Source of the DNA: Anthopleura xanthogrammica
Lineage: Eukaryota; Cnidaria; Anthozoa; Actiniaria; Actiniidae
Direction of reading: 5' to 3'
Assembly (NCBI GenBank): GCA_964019055.1
Contig: OZ025206.1
Location: 17,147,291-17,211,290, forward strand
DNA length: 64,000 bases
Shown: one piece after another, positions 1 to 12,500 of the stretch
Numbering within the stretch: the first letter of the stretch is position 1
Layout: each line of letters opens with the position of its first letter
Program-made: the position numbers and the translations under genes
The notes under the pieces: model-generated
What the model was told of the DNA's origin: nothing
Databases searched by the model: none
The model's input: the letters and a program-made list of their open reading frames with translations, nothing else

Positions 1-1038
1 AGGCCCTTAATTGTCATGGGGGAAGGTAGGGGACAGGTTCTGGGGAGGGGAAAGGAACAATGGCCTGCTACTCTGGCTTCAAGGCATTCACCATTTTCGA
101 TCTGGCACTACATGTACACTTAAAGCCAATGATCTGGCAGAAAAGGAGAAAGTAAGGGGTCAATTAACCCCTTTGATTTACTGAATGGAAACTCCTCAAC
201 GTTCGGAAATGAGTGAATGCCCCACCTACAGCTCCTGCCAGAACACTTTAGAAGAGTAATTTTTAGTTTATTTTCAAAGTCCCCACTTTGCCCCTTTCAT
301 GCATGCTCCAGTCCAGGGGGAGGGGAGGTTAAAGTGCATGGGCTTCAAATGACTGACTAACTGACTGACCAGCTCCAATTGTATCTTCAAAGTGGTATTT
401 ATGGTCCTGAAATAGAAGTCAAATCATCTACGATTTAGATTGTCATTCAAAAAATGTCAGGTTTCATTTTTCATTTCAATTATTGGTGATCTGCATACTT
501 TTAAAATCCACAGAGAATGGCTGTTGGTGTTGCTTTCACACTTTCTTTTGGTTAGTTTATTAGATGTTTAGTAATTATGCACTTATCAATGTAATTCCTG
601 GGGGGGGGGGGGGGGGTATTCGGGCAAGGGGTGGGGATTTGAAAAAATCCCTAAAAAAATTCAAATGCCCCAGGGGGGAAAGCAGTTCTCAATCAAATTG
701 CACCAAATAGCACCACCAAATGGAAGAATTGTCATACATTTACTATAGAGTAAGCTTTTTTAAGCAATCAAACTTCCGACCCAGGGGCACATATTTGCTA
801 TCAAATCCCCACCCCTTGCCCGAATACCCCCCCCCCCCCCACAGGACTTACATTGATAGGTGCATTATCACAATTGGTCTTACTAATTTCATGAGAAAAA
901 CAAATTTAAGCTTAAATAAGCTTAAGTTTTGAAAGAAAATTCACGAAGTGGTAAAATGATGCCATCATGCAAACAGCTATTCTTGGGGTGCAACCATGGG
1001 ACTCAAAATCCCCTGAGATATAAATAACAAGAATTCAT
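1..1038. repeat. Dispersed ~1-kb repeat, copy 1
   Basis: This stretch is repeated nearly unchanged at 20470-21502, in the same orientation. Both copies begin near TTGTCATGGGGGAAGG and end near AACAAGAATTCAT, with scattered substitutions and short indels. Copy 1 may extend left of the window. Inside is an inverted arrangement: a segment around 570-660 (with a G run) is mirrored at about 790-885 (with a C run). I see no coding capacity, so it is probably a non-autonomous mobile element. Confidence 0.8.
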
Positions 1039-2290
1039 AGACTTTATAACGGTTTTGGCCACCATTTTGACGAGTAGGCAAAGAACTAGTAGGCGCGGTT
1101 ACCAAGCCCCATACATTCTTTGTCAATTTTTATCGAGTGATGGCAAAGCAGTGTAAAAAAACTATAAGTTCTTGCTTTTTGTCTTTATTGTGGGCAAAAA
1201 AACTCTCGATTATTCAAGCTAAGGACATGCTTTAATCGTAGCAGGAGAGCCAAGCTCATGGGATCAATATTTTCGATCAAGCCGATTTTTGTGAATTGTC
1301 TGGCACCGAGTCCATGTGGGTGGATGCATGCAAATCAAAACAAACACGAATAATAACAATAGACTTTATTTTCTCTCTAAATATGTAATTATGAAGTTGA
1401 TAGACTAAACCAATGATAATTGATAATAACTTACCGTAAATCCTCTATTAAGCCCCCCCCTCTCAAATAAGCCCTCCCTCTCTAATAAGCTCCCCCCCTT
1501 TTTAAAGGAAGAAATTTATTAAGCCCCCCTCTCTTTTAATCCCCCCTCCCCTCCCCAACTAAATTCACAATCAAGGTAAATCATACTTGAGACTAACACA
1601 AGTGAATCAAATGTTGAAAATAGCTTGTAATTCGAACAATGCATATACCATGCGCCTATTAGATTATGCGAGAAAGTCCATAGTAATACTTCCATTTAAT
1701 CCTGAGATTACCGTTTTGGAATAAAGTTATCATATCATATTATATTTTAATAGCGTAGAACTTCGATAAGCTCCCCCTCTCTATTAAGCCCCCCCCCCTC
1801 TCCAATAAGCCCTCCCTCAAACGCAGGGGACTGTGAAGGGGACTATTCATTCACTTCACAAACTTACGATATCAAAGCTTCCCATTCAAAGAAATTATCT
1901 TCTGCGATAGGACCTGTAGTTCATCAAATGTAAGGCTGTTAGAAAACTTCTACGTAGCGAGATAAAAAAACAAGTGATAACCAACCAACCTGCTATGATT
2001 CCCTCTGGAGGATTGAGAGTTAGTTCTGTAAGTAAAACAATTTTAGTGTTTTTATTATATTTATTAATTACCTTTTAGGTAAGCTTAACTTAAATTCATC
2101 TATTCTTGTCAGGACGAGAGTTTTAAGATTCGAACGTCTAGTTTTTAATGTCTTTAAAATTATGCAGAGGATCGATCACTTACGTTTATATTCGGCCATA
2201 AGCCTTTTTAATGCCGCTCCTGCCATGGTTCACGACTAAAAAGTTATTGGTTCAACTACCAGCCGATCAAAAGTTCTTTTCTTTCTTCGT
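1039..2290. other. Non-coding stretch with CCCT-rich repeats
   Basis: No gene is supported. Blocks of the form TCTATTAAGCCCCCCC recur at about 1444-1560 and 1765-1815 in direct orientation. They look like the two arms of a low-complexity repeat. Confidence 0.5.
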
Positions 2291-3365
2291 GTGAGCAGCC
2301 ATCTTGGTTTTTGGTATGCGGTATGCCTTGCAGGCTCAACACCACAGGAATCCCAACAAACACATAAAGAACATCATCAAGTCAACAACAGTACTACTGT
2401 CATCATTCCCAAAAAGTGAACTCAACAGAACTCAACTAGTTACAGTTAAAACTAAGTTGCCTCCACTAGATACTGTTAAGGAATCCGACAGTTAACTTAA
2501 ACCTTTTGTGTTATAAGTTTGAATGTCTGTGATATTGGCTGTCATTTTTAATAACCAAGAGCAGGGCAATCACTGTACAATGTTCAGGTGTAAAAAAAAA
2601 TCCATTCGTTTCCTAAGAACATTTCCAAATTGTCAACTCATGGAGGATAACATAACCTGTGTACCAGAGTGATATTCTAGTTGCACTTTAGAGATATTAA
2701 TGCCAATGTTTTTTCTACAAGATGGTAGAAATAAAGACAGGAGGTAAATTTATACAATTTTAGTGCTAACAAAAGGGGTTGCCTGATGCGTGTTAAGTTA
2801 CTCCTCTTTTTGACATGGTATATATATACAAGTACATACATACATATGCACGGGGACTCCCATATACATGTATGCCTCCTTGGTACAGACCAATACAAAA
2901 CCATTCACATACTGTTACAAAACCATAAGAGATGGATGGGGAATCATTCTCACCCTTGAACCACCCTTGGTGACAGCCCTGCAGTAAACTATCTGAGTCA
3001 GTAAAAACTGATATCATGAAGGTTGTGATGATTTTATTGGTTCAACATCAACAGAGTATTTTTTTTATAACAAAAGGAAATGACTGAAAAAGGCTGAACA
3101 AAAAGTAATATTATAGTTAAATAAATTATGTAGCAGCATTTTCTACAATGTTTGTACAATGATTGAGTAAGTATAGACATTGTTAAACTCTAAAACTAGT
3201 TGCCTGTAAAGTGACTGCTCCAATATATGCATGATACATCTTATGACCTGAAGACCATCTGATACAATTTAAAAAAAATTGTGTACGAACTTTACTCTCA
3301 TACATCAGGACCCCTGATCAACTGTTAAGGAATACAAGTAATCATTCTGCAAACAAGTATTTATG
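2291..3365. other. Non-coding, no supported gene
   Basis: A 63-codon open frame at 2304-2495 (+) and short frames at 2677-3017 (-) show no recognisable domain, no signal peptide and no convincing partner exons. The sequence is AT-rich. Confidence 0.4.
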
Positions 3366-3498
3366 AGCCATTCCTCTCAGAATAAGATTCTTTGTATGAG
3401 TTATATCCATATTCATGTGTCTTCTCATGAACAACTGTTAAACAAAAAAATAATACTCTAGGAAATGACATGTGGTCTAAAATGGGAAAACATTACAC
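3366..3498. mobile_element. Part of a short palindromic repeat (MITE-like)
   Basis: Related to the complete copy at 35664-35822. It shares the segments AATAAGATTCTTTGT, GTTAAACAAA and ATGGGAAAACATTACA. Further partial copies lie near 14110-14170 and 34556-34610. Here it contains the acceptor-like TTGTTTAACAG (minus strand) used in the proposed third exon of the PHD-finger gene. Confidence 0.6.
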
Positions 3499-4316
3499 CC
3501 AAGATAGAGGTCTATGAGACGCACCTAGGAGAAGGATTTGGTTATTGAAAGATATCTAAACCAGCCCCCTCACCAAAGGTCAAATACATAATTCAAACAG
3601 AATCTTCATTACTTTTGATGAGATTTTTAACTAACATTGTTATACAAAAAATATAATATCATTGAAAGGATACTCTCCACCTGGAATAAGCTGTATAAAA
3701 ACAGAACAAATATTAAATTATTTGAATAATAACAACAGCAAATAGCAAGAGCATTAAATCTAGTAATGCATGTACATACATACATTATTTTTACATTTGT
3801 AAATTACGATATACTATGGACAGCGGAAATTCTGCGACAGAACAGTAGCGAAGTCAACATCCAAGCAACTTGCGTGGAAAAACTGTCCACAGTGATCGCA
3901 TCCTAGCGAATCTTCATTGTCATCAAATCGACATATCTTGCACACTTATGACGAAAATCGTTTGCGCATCTTGATATCAAGGGAGTTTCGATTAGACTTG
4001 GATTACCACCGGAAGTCGTATAGGGAAGATGGATAATACCGCTGAACATTTATTTTGTATCGCGGTTTCGGGCCTCCACATCCACCCGGGGGAAATAGCT
4101 TCCCGCTCTGAATAGGTTAGATTTAACACATCAAATGGTACCCATCAAATGTGAAAACAAACAAGAAACAGTGTTGTATATTAGTGCAAAATGAACAAGT
4201 TAGAGCTGCTAAAAAGCTTTCTTTTCTGATCTTAGAAAAAAGTCATAAAACATCACTTTTAGTTATATTTTATCGTACATACCAAGAGGAAGCAACTGTG
4301 AAGGTTCGGCCGCCAT
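3425..4316 (-). CDS. Possible very short PHD-finger protein gene (3 exons)
   Basis: Proposed exons are 4316-4283, 3944-3815 and 3434-3425 (174 nt, 57 aa). Exon 1 starts ATGGCGGCC and ends at a GTATGT donor in phase 1. Exon 2 enters in the matching phase and encodes most of a PHD-type zinc finger: CKIC, then CDHC, then GQFFHASC (the His and Cys ligands), ending RCP. An in-frame TAG follows unless the GTATAT donor at 3814 is used. Splicing to the pyrimidine-rich acceptor at 3435 adds Tyr-Cys-Ser and a stop, restoring the last ligand as CPYC. PHD fingers usually read histone H3 tails and sit in larger nuclear proteins, so a stand-alone finger is odd. It could be the 5' end of a longer gene, or a remnant. 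The zinc-finger exon is clear; the full model is tentative. Confidence 0.45.
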
Positions 4317-4320
4317 TTTG
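4303..4320 (-). promoter_or_regulatory. YY1-like start-site motif at the PHD-gene ATG
   Basis: On the minus strand the sequence CAAAATGGCGGCCG covers the start codon. It resembles the YY1 motif (AAGATGGCGGC), which in animals often sits at transcription or translation starts. The surrounding 4040-4370 is CpG-rich compared with its AT-rich neighbours, fitting a promoter. Function is inferred. Confidence 0.35.
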
Positions 4321-4489
4321 TTTATCGAAGGCCTGGCGCGCGCGGTAGCCGAAACTCCACAGGTAACCCAACGTTTTTTGTCAAAGTGGTGAGAAGGGGT
4401 CAACACTCGTTCATCCAGATTGTCTAATAAAACAATAGAACTAGGCAGTATCACAGTAGATCTATGCCTCGTTCTATTTTTTTGTAAGT

Positions 4490-4692
4490 CACACTGTTGA
4501 ATAGTAAATAACATCTAATTTAGTTGACATCAACTAGAGCAGTTCTCATAAACCCGTGAAATACACTTTAGCGTATTACACTCTACTTCACTCTGATTCT
4601 TTTGTTTTCAATTGTGTTTTTTTTACTATTTCACTTTAATAAGCACACTTTGTTTCACGGGTTAACGAGAACAACTCTATTCAACAGTGTGA
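4490..4692. mobile_element. Palindromic MITE, 203 bp
   Basis: Terminal inverted repeats CACACTGTTGAATAG (4490-4504) and its complement (4678-4692) bound a foldback sequence. An inner mirror pair reads AGTTCTCATAAACCCGTGAAA and TTTCACGGGTTAACGAGAAC. No clear target-site duplication is visible. Confidence 0.75.
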
Positions 4693-4730
4693 TGCTAAAT
4701 TCACTCTAGAAGGGAGGGGCTAGTGAGAAC

Positions 4731-4936
4731 AGGGGCGGTAAGGGACGTGGTAAGGGGCTTTCGCGTGAAATCGTGAACGGGGTTTTCTTATCTAATTTTC
4801 GTGATCTGTGTTGAGCATGGTTTAAACGTCGTGAATCGTGAATTTTCTTGGAAATGAACGTTTGATATTTTTCGTGAGCCGTGATCGTCCTTTTTTAATT
4901 TTCGTGATCCGTGCAGAGACCCCCCTTACCGCCCCT
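4731..4936. mobile_element. hAT-type MITE with 8-bp target duplication
   Basis: Element of 206 bp with 14-bp terminal inverted repeats, AGGGGCGGTAAGGG. It is flanked by identical 8-bp copies of GTGAGAAC (4723-4730 and 4937-4944). An 8-bp duplication is the hallmark of hAT transposases. It has no coding capacity, so it must be moved in trans. The perfect target duplication suggests fairly recent insertion. Confidence 0.85.
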
Positions 4937-5034
4937 GTGAGAACTAGTTCGATAAAGAAAGATAAAGAAAACAGCCATAAACAACCAGGAAATCATCAAA
5001 CGAAGATTATCAGGCACTTTTATGAAAGTTCTCC

Positions 5035-5035
<1 letters not shown>

Positions 5036-5081
<46 letters not shown>

Positions 5082-5120
5082 TTTTCACAAAAACATTGGG
5101 GAGAGAGAGAGAGAGAAGAA
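5036..5120. repeat. TTTC and GA microsatellites
   Basis: An uninterrupted (TTTC)n run at about 5036-5083 is followed by (GA)n at 5100-5116. Confidence 0.95.
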
Positions 5121-5124
5121 AACA

Positions 5125-5457
5125 TTTACACGGTCTCGATATAGAAACGTATGATAGAAACGGAGAAGCAGATCTCATGAAAAACCCTACCAATCAGAAT
5201 GAAGAACAAAACTTTTAGGTATTGTATTTGTATTTTAAATTTTTTATATTTAATAAAGTTTTTTTTAAAAGATTGACAAGATTCGGAAGCACGTGGAGTT
5301 CCGCCTACTAATTTCGAAAATGACGTCACTTGAATTCTAAGAAATCTGCCAAAATCGCTGCTTTTCGACCTTTTCAGCTGTACGCTTCATCCAGGTTTAC
5401 TAGTACTTTTTTACTATGGCGAGGCAAGATACAGGTATAATAGTATAATATTTTGAT

Positions 5458-5461
<4 letters not shown>
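5125..5461. repeat. Long direct duplication flanking the LINE, left copy
   Basis: This 337-bp segment matches 8398-8736 with only about eight substitutions and a 2-base indel. The LINE lies exactly between the two copies. Left and right copies start at TTTACACGG and end at TTTTGATTTCA, after which the sequences diverge. It behaves like a target-site duplication, but is far longer than usual. Confidence 0.85.
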
Positions 5462-5531
<70 letters not shown>

Positions 5532-8397
5532 CAGAGACAGAGACAGAGACAGAGACAGAGAGAGACAGAGAGAGAATGAATGAATGAATACTTTATTTAT
5601 ACTCGAAAACTATAATAAACTTTCCAAATATATAAAATATTTATTAAATACTTATAAAATTATTTTTCATGAAAATTGAGTTTATATTAACAAAAATAAA
5701 ATCATGTATTACTTATTACCATTAGAGTTCAGCAGACGAAAGTTCTCTCCTAAACTCTCTTATATTATTGGCTGATTTTATTTCATAGGGTAGTGAGTTC
5801 CATGCTCTTGCACCTTCATGGGAGAAAGCCTTTTTCAGGTAATTTGTTTTTGGTTTGGGTAATACTAAATTATTTTCCCTTCCACGTAAATGATACGTGT
5901 TTTCATTAGTTTTAAAGAGTTTTCTCAAACTTTGGGGGGCAAGAGCATTCATTGTTTTGAACATTACAGTAGCCTTGTGTTTAATTCGCCTCGTCTTAAG
6001 GTTTTCCCATCCAAGGTTCTCAAGTATATCTTTTGATCTTACATCGTAGCCACTTCTCGTTATAATACGGGCGGCTCGATTTTGTAGTTTTTGTATTCTT
6101 TCTGCTGATGTTTTTGGGAGGTTATTTCCAAACCACATCGCAGTAGTCGAACCAAGGAGTAATTAGTGATTTATAAATTGCTATTGCTATCTCCTGAGGA
6201 ATGTGATCACGCACCCTCCTAAGGCCAGACAACCCTGATGATATTTTCTTAGTCATATAATCAACATGGTCAGCCCAGGAGAGGCGTTCATCGATCACAA
6301 CCCCAAGGGATTTAGATAATGAGACACGTTTTATTTGTTTGCCGTCGATGTATACATGTGCTTTTGAACTTATCTGTTTTAATTTATCATCGGACTCAAT
6401 AAACATATGTTCAGTCTTTGTAGCATTTAGACTCAGCTTATTCGCCTTCAACCAATTTGATATGCCAGAGATATCATAGTTGGCTTGGCTAATTAATGAT
6501 TTCTGTGATTCACCACGGGTCGTGAGACTCGTGTCGTCTGCATACATTCTTACATTCGAGAATTTTACACTATTTGGCAAATCGTTAATATAAAGAATAA
6601 ACAGTAAAGGCCCTAAAATCGAACCTTGTGGAATACCAATGGAGATATTTTTTTTAGTTGACAAGGTGTTGTTAATACTGCATCTTTGTTTTCGATTTGC
6701 CAAATAGGACTCAAACCATTTCACTGAAATATCTGCAATGTCATAGTAGGACAGTTTACGAAGTAGGATAGAGTGATTGACTGTGTCAAATGCTTTTGTA
6801 AAGTCTAGCAATGTGACACAGTTAGTCCAACCTGCATCCATATTTGTAAGCCACTCGTTGGTGGCTTCCAGCAATGCAGTGGTTGTGGAATGGTATGGTC
6901 GGAAACCCGATTGATTTTCAGACAATAATTTATTTAAGCTTAAGTAGGCATATAATTGGTTGAAAACGATTTTTTCAAATATTTTTGCTACTGCAGGAAG
7001 GACTGAAATTGGACGATAATTATTCAAGTCCTCTCTCCCATTTGCTTTGTAAATTGGAGTTACTTTAGCAAGCTTTAGGTCATCAGGGAAGATACCACTA
7101 TCAACGGATCGGTTAAAGAGCTCGACAAGTTTCTTGTATACAACTTTTGGACATTCCTTGATTAAACGTATCGGAATACCATCAAGTCCTGTCTCCTTTT
7201 TACTGTCAATAGATTGAATGATTTGTTCAACTTCTTCAACGTTGGTATGCATTAGCTCAAAAGTCGAACTTGTTTTACCTAAATAAGTGGTGAAATCTAT
7301 TTGTCCCTCTTGAATGGAATTTGCAAGCTTTATTCCTATTTCAGAAAAATGATTGTTAAAAAGCTCTGATATTTTTCTAAAATCGTTAATAACACTTTGC
7401 TCGTCTTTGATGGACGTGATAGCAGTGCTATTGTTCTTCCTTGATAAAATATCGTTAATTGTTTTCCAGGTCTCCCGAGGATTATCCGAGACACGAGCAA
7501 AATGTTCATCATAGTAATGTTTCTTTGCTTTTTTAATTTCATTATTAACACGATTTTTGCGGATTTTATAGGCATTCCAATCAGCGGTTGAATTAGTTTT
7601 GATTGCTAGACGTTTGAGCTTATCCCTTTTGTCCATCAGCTTTCTTAAGTCAATAGTTAACCAGCGTGACTTTTTGTTTCTTTTTCGTTTCCGTTTCAGT
7701 GGTGCATGTAAGTCAATAACAGATAAGAAAAATTGTTTCCATCTCGACCACATGTCATTTGGATTATTTAGAATATTCAAGCTATCCCAAGGGAGTGACT
7801 CTAAGTCCTTCCTAAATGAGTTTGCATCAAAGTTTTTAAACGATCTAAAAGATATTACATTATGCTTGTTATTGGTAGGTATTGCTACCTTACGAATTGC
7901 GTAAATCAAGCTATGATCACAGATGCTCAAATGAATGACACCACTTTGCATTACCCTGTCGGGAGAGTTGGTGAGGATGACGTCAATCAATGTTTTACTA
8001 TGTTGAGTTATTCTTGTAGGTTCTTTTATAAGTTGATGTAGTTGGAATAACTCACAAGTATAACATAATAGACGTGCTTGAATACTAGCACTACCAGAGT
8101 GCAGATCACAATTTAAGTCTCCAAGAATATAGAGCTCTGAAATTTCTGTGTCAATTTTAGTTAAGATATCTTCCAAAACATCAAAGAAATCTCGCGGATC
8201 ATAGCTTGGCGGCCTGTAACAGGCCAATATTGCAAATGGTTTACTATTAGGTTTCGTAACTTCAATGCATAACGATTCAATTCTACTATCAGTTAAGTCA
8301 GGACGGTTTCTACAATTTATACCACACTTGAGGTACAAACAGACGCCTCCACCCTGTCGATTTCTATCGAATCTATACAACTCAAAACCCTCTATGT
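5462..8397 (-). mobile_element. Non-LTR retrotransposon (CR1/L2/Jockey-like), 5'-truncated
   Basis: The element reads on the minus strand. It has a truncated endonuclease-reverse transcriptase ORF from 8397 to 5722, then a short AT-rich 3' region, then a simple-repeat tail. In element orientation that tail is (ATTC)n followed by CT/CTGT-rich repeats, corresponding to 5462-5590 on the plus strand. Tails of short tandem repeats instead of poly(A) fit CR1/L2-like LINEs. It sits between long direct duplications (5125-5461 and 8398-8736). Confidence 0.85.
5722..8380 (-). pseudogene. LINE endonuclease-reverse transcriptase ORF, frameshifted and 5'-truncated
   Basis: A 752-residue frame (8380-6122) continues in another frame as 138 residues (6138-5722), so one indel near 6122-6138 breaks it. 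The start is truncated: the first part of the endonuclease is missing, but the later endonuclease/exonuclease/phosphatase motifs GDLNCD and CDHSLI are present. The reverse transcriptase follows with VTPIYK, NYRPISVLP, SGFRPYHST, DFTKAFDTVNH, GIPQGSILGPLLF and the catalytic YADD. The C-terminal part has the usual tail ending in EFRRELSS. The rest of the frame is open, so the damage is limited. It would have copied its own RNA at a nicked target site. Confidence 0.9.
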
Positions 8398-8736
8398 TTT
8401 ACACGGTCTCGATATAGAAACGTATGATAGAAACGGAGAAGCAGATCTCACGAAAAACCCTACCAATCAGAATTCGAAGAACAAAACTTTTAGGTATTGT
8501 ATTTATATTTTAATTTTTTTATATTTAATAAAGTTTTTTTTAAAAGATTGACAAGATTCGGAAGCACGTGGAGTTCCGCCTACTAATTTCGAAAATGACG
8601 TCACTTGAATTCTAAGAAATCTGCCAAAATCGCTGCTCTTCGACCTTTTCAGCTGTACACTTCATCCAGGTTTACTAGTACTTTCTTACTATGGCGAGTC
8701 AAGATACAGGTATAGTAGTATAATATTTTGATTTCA
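8398..8736. repeat. Long direct duplication flanking the LINE, right copy
   Basis: Partner of 5125-5461. It begins immediately after the truncated 5' end of the LINE and ends where plus-strand unique sequence (AATAGTTCTTTT) resumes. Confidence 0.85.
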
Positions 8737-9532
8737 ATAGTTCTTTTCACTTTATCAATTACAGATTTTGATTGTTTCGTAATAGTGTTTCCAAACGAAA
8801 CTTCTAGAACTTTAGTTTGGAATTTTGTTTTCTTTATGCATCAATGGCACAGTTCGACCGCTAACTCTAAGCTCAACAATTTCACTAAGTTAACCTTGAT
8901 TTCTATTTTATGCTGCTCCAAAACTGTACAAGTTTTTATTACATGTTATGTAATAATTATTATGAAAATGGGGAGGTTTGAGTGCGCGATTCCCTGTAAA
9001 GTATGTAATAAAGGCCCTGAGAAGGACGTCAGGACCCCCAGTGGAGAGCGCCGGGAGTATGAAACGGAGGTCATTACTCACAATAATTAATCTCGCGCGA
9101 AAATATTTTAAACGACAGTAAAATCGATATACAGTTCATTTCAAAAAAAATGCTGATGAAGTTTTTGTAGTTGTATGAAAAGACAAGCGCTTGAAAAAAA
9201 ATGTAATGTCACGCTTCTTGTACCGTCTCGCTCCGAGACGGCACGATACTTATCTTAGCTTCGCATCCACCGGTCCCAAACTATATATTATGACTTCTTT
9301 AATATACATAGCAAAGCAATAAGGAAAATTCCGCGCCAAAATGAGTCTCGTACACGTGCAGTTTCTTCATGTTTCTTGGAAGTGCTAGCCACATACCCAT
9401 GCCCCTGCATGTAGGACGAGAATTCCAAGAAATCTAGACTCATTAGCATAAACACGAAAGACGTCGCTCCACGGTACACATACGTACCGTACCGTGACTT
9501 GATACTCGAAAAAGCATTCTATAAAAAGAGAA
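8737..9532. other. Upstream region of the five-exon gene; no exon seen
   Basis: Contains a 120-codon plus-strand frame (8728-9090) without recognisable features, and a short palindrome CCGTCTCGCTCCGAGACGG near 9222. The last few hundred bases probably hold the promoter of the gene starting at 9533. No TATA box is obvious. Confidence 0.35.
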
Positions 9533-12500
9533 ATGGCAGCACAATCTTACACAAAATTCGAGGACCATAGGGAAATAAGAAATACGGACTATCCTGCAAT
9601 TCCTATGGAAGAGAAACGACACAACAGGGAGCAGTCGACGTCCGCAAACAATTTCTACTCTGGACCACAAGGTACTCAGTTTTAGGGGGGGAAATCGCTT
9701 GTTCGCTTTTTGTATTCTTGAAGTTATTCTTATTCACTGTTCTTTCATTTTGTCCTTTAATTTCTTTGAGTGACTATATCTAACTGCTTTAACTGGATGG
9801 GTCGGGATCCCATCATAATTATCATGTTCTGAAAACCTTCTGAAAACGCGACAATATTGGCACGCTCGAACAAAGTTCTTTTGAATCTTTGCATTTGTTT
9901 TTTGATTTCGCAAGTCGTAAAGGTTTATGCAAAAGATATATCAAAACAGTTGCTCGTTATCCCGGACTCGTTAATTATCATATGATATTAAAAACTACAT
10001 CAATATTTTTTCACCGTTCAACCAAATCGCATCATGTTTACCACCGATTACATGATTTGCTACGTATACGCGCCCGACTTTGTGTTGTGCAAGTTTGTCG
10101 ATTCTCTTCCGTCAATCAAACCGTTTGGAATTTATTTAAGTCGCGTGTTTGAATGGAAACTAGAAGAAAAATGTCAATGTAGAAAATTGAGGAAAGAATA
10201 CTGATACTTTATGGTTTTTTATTTCATCAGTTTATGCACTAATCAAAAATATGAGAAATAACGAGATAAGCCCCACATTTCCCCCACTCTTCCCCGAGGT
10301 GGGGGGGGGGGGGGGGGGGGTGGGGGGTTACAATTGACTAGTGCATTAGTAAACCATGATCAGGAATGCTTTGTCTTACAATAATGCAAACGGTGACATG
10401 TCAATCAAAGCCTTGCCAACTTAATCAATATTACAGTGCGAATCGAAAAACCGTGGGCACCTAGAAATATTTCAAGAATGTTTCTTAGGAATGGACCATT
10501 AGATAGTTGATGGGGGGGTTGCATAAATCCCCCAAAAAAATATCAAGCAAGCCCTTAAACCTCAAAAAAAAATCGCGTACGCTTTTCTGTGCAAAAAAAA
10601 TATATCCAGTAAGCACAGGTCAATTGAATAGCAGGACCTTTATAAATATGTTGTGAATGCCCCTCAAATCACTGGTAATTGCATTTCCGAGGGTCTCCAT
10701 TTTCAAAAATTTCGGGGAGGGGGGGGCATGCCCACCTTTGGCAGTATAGTTAGCCTCCTTCCCAATAAAAATTACACTCGACGGTCCCTTCATAATGCAT
10801 AATTGCATTGAAATCAGAATATAATAAATTAAAGCAGAATTCGGATTATAATGTTGAGTTTTCAATTCTGAAATAGTAGTAGTTATCTTTCAGTAGTAGG
10901 AGTGGTTTCAAGAGGCCAGTTAAATAAATTATAATTTTACATGTTAATTTTCTTGCATGTTATGCAGACAATGTCGACTTCAAATTTTGCCCAAAAGCCC
11001 TCCTTGATTAACCAATCAGTAATTTTGCCCTATGTATGATTAATAATATTAATGATTCCATACTAGTTTTTTTTTAAATATCGTGCAAGGTTATGATGTG
11101 CAAAAAAAAAATAACCTGCTAGGGGTGAGACAAAAAAATAAATATTATGCAACTAAAATTCCTGCAACCCCCCCCCCCCCCCCCCCCCCCCCATCAATTA
11201 TCTAATGGTCCATCCCTTAACCATTCAGAAACGTTATTCTTATCTTTCAATCATCTTGTGGTTAGATCAGAGTCATTTCTGATTGGCCAAAGAACAACAT
11301 AGAACATTCCTGGAATATTTCTAGGTGCCCACGGTTTTTCAATTCGCACTGTAATGAGTTGCCGAGTTTTACAAGTCTCTCTTGCTTTTCTCTTTTCCTT
11401 CACGTCATTCCTTCAGAAAGCTCTCGTAACCAGAAGTTCAACCCTATCTACAGCTCCTATATTACTTAAATTTTGTGTTTGACCCCGATTCCCTGTTTTC
11501 CGAGTGCAGTCCATGTTTTTTTGGGTCCTTTTTTTTTTTTTATTTTATTTAACAAACATTACACAGGCCATTTTATTATCCGATGGATGAATCTTATCAA
11601 GTGGATAAATCTATTTGATAACACCGACTTATCCACTGGACAGGGATTTATCCATAGGGTAGCGCTATCCACCCTTCGCACAACTGGGCCATTAATCGAT
11701 AGCAATCGATAGCAATCGATAGCGAAAAAAGTTGTAATCGATAATTATCGTTTAGTTGCATTAACGTTACAGGAATGCATGAAATATGGACAAATATGAA
11801 AGTAAAATATTTTATTATGCGTTATACAAGATCATAAGAATAATTAAAAGTCTCAATGATAGAAAAGAATTTATGCTAAGAAACATTTATTCAATCTGCA
11901 AAACTTGATTTTAGTAAACCAAGCAAGAAGAAATGTAACTTGATCACGCAATTCAACATGCTCTTGCATGACAATGACAATGCATGCGAGATGGCTTGAC
12001 AGACATTAACACAAGACGATCATGCATGAGAGAAATGAACACCAAACGCAAAGTTCAGAGTAACAAAAACCACAAAAAGATGCTCTTAGATTACGATTTT
12101 GGTGCCATGCAGTCGAGATTCAGATATTCGCAGTTCTGTGGAAGCTAGGTTTGCCGAGATTTCAAGACCCACATCTTTCATAATTCCCATTGATATCAAT
12201 TTATCGATTGGATATCCAATATCAATTTTTATCAATATTGCACACGGTCACAGAACTTCAAAGCTAGGTCCGACAACAAATGATTTTGGATTGTAAGATA
12301 TCCCAGTTTTGCAATCGATGATCAAACCTAAATAACAAAACATACAGTAATCGGTGAAAAAAGTATACATGGTCTGTCTTAGTAAATGCAAGGCAAATTC
12401 AAGTGTTGCGGTATTGCAGTATTCGAATTCCCCTCTGCCCCCATTAGTAAATATTGCACAGTTTTATTTTATACAACCCTATATATATATTTTCTTCTCC

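Noticed and set aside
8728..9090. 120-codon plus-strand ORF after the LINE
   Set aside because: Begins inside the flanking duplication and has no recognisable domain or partner exons.
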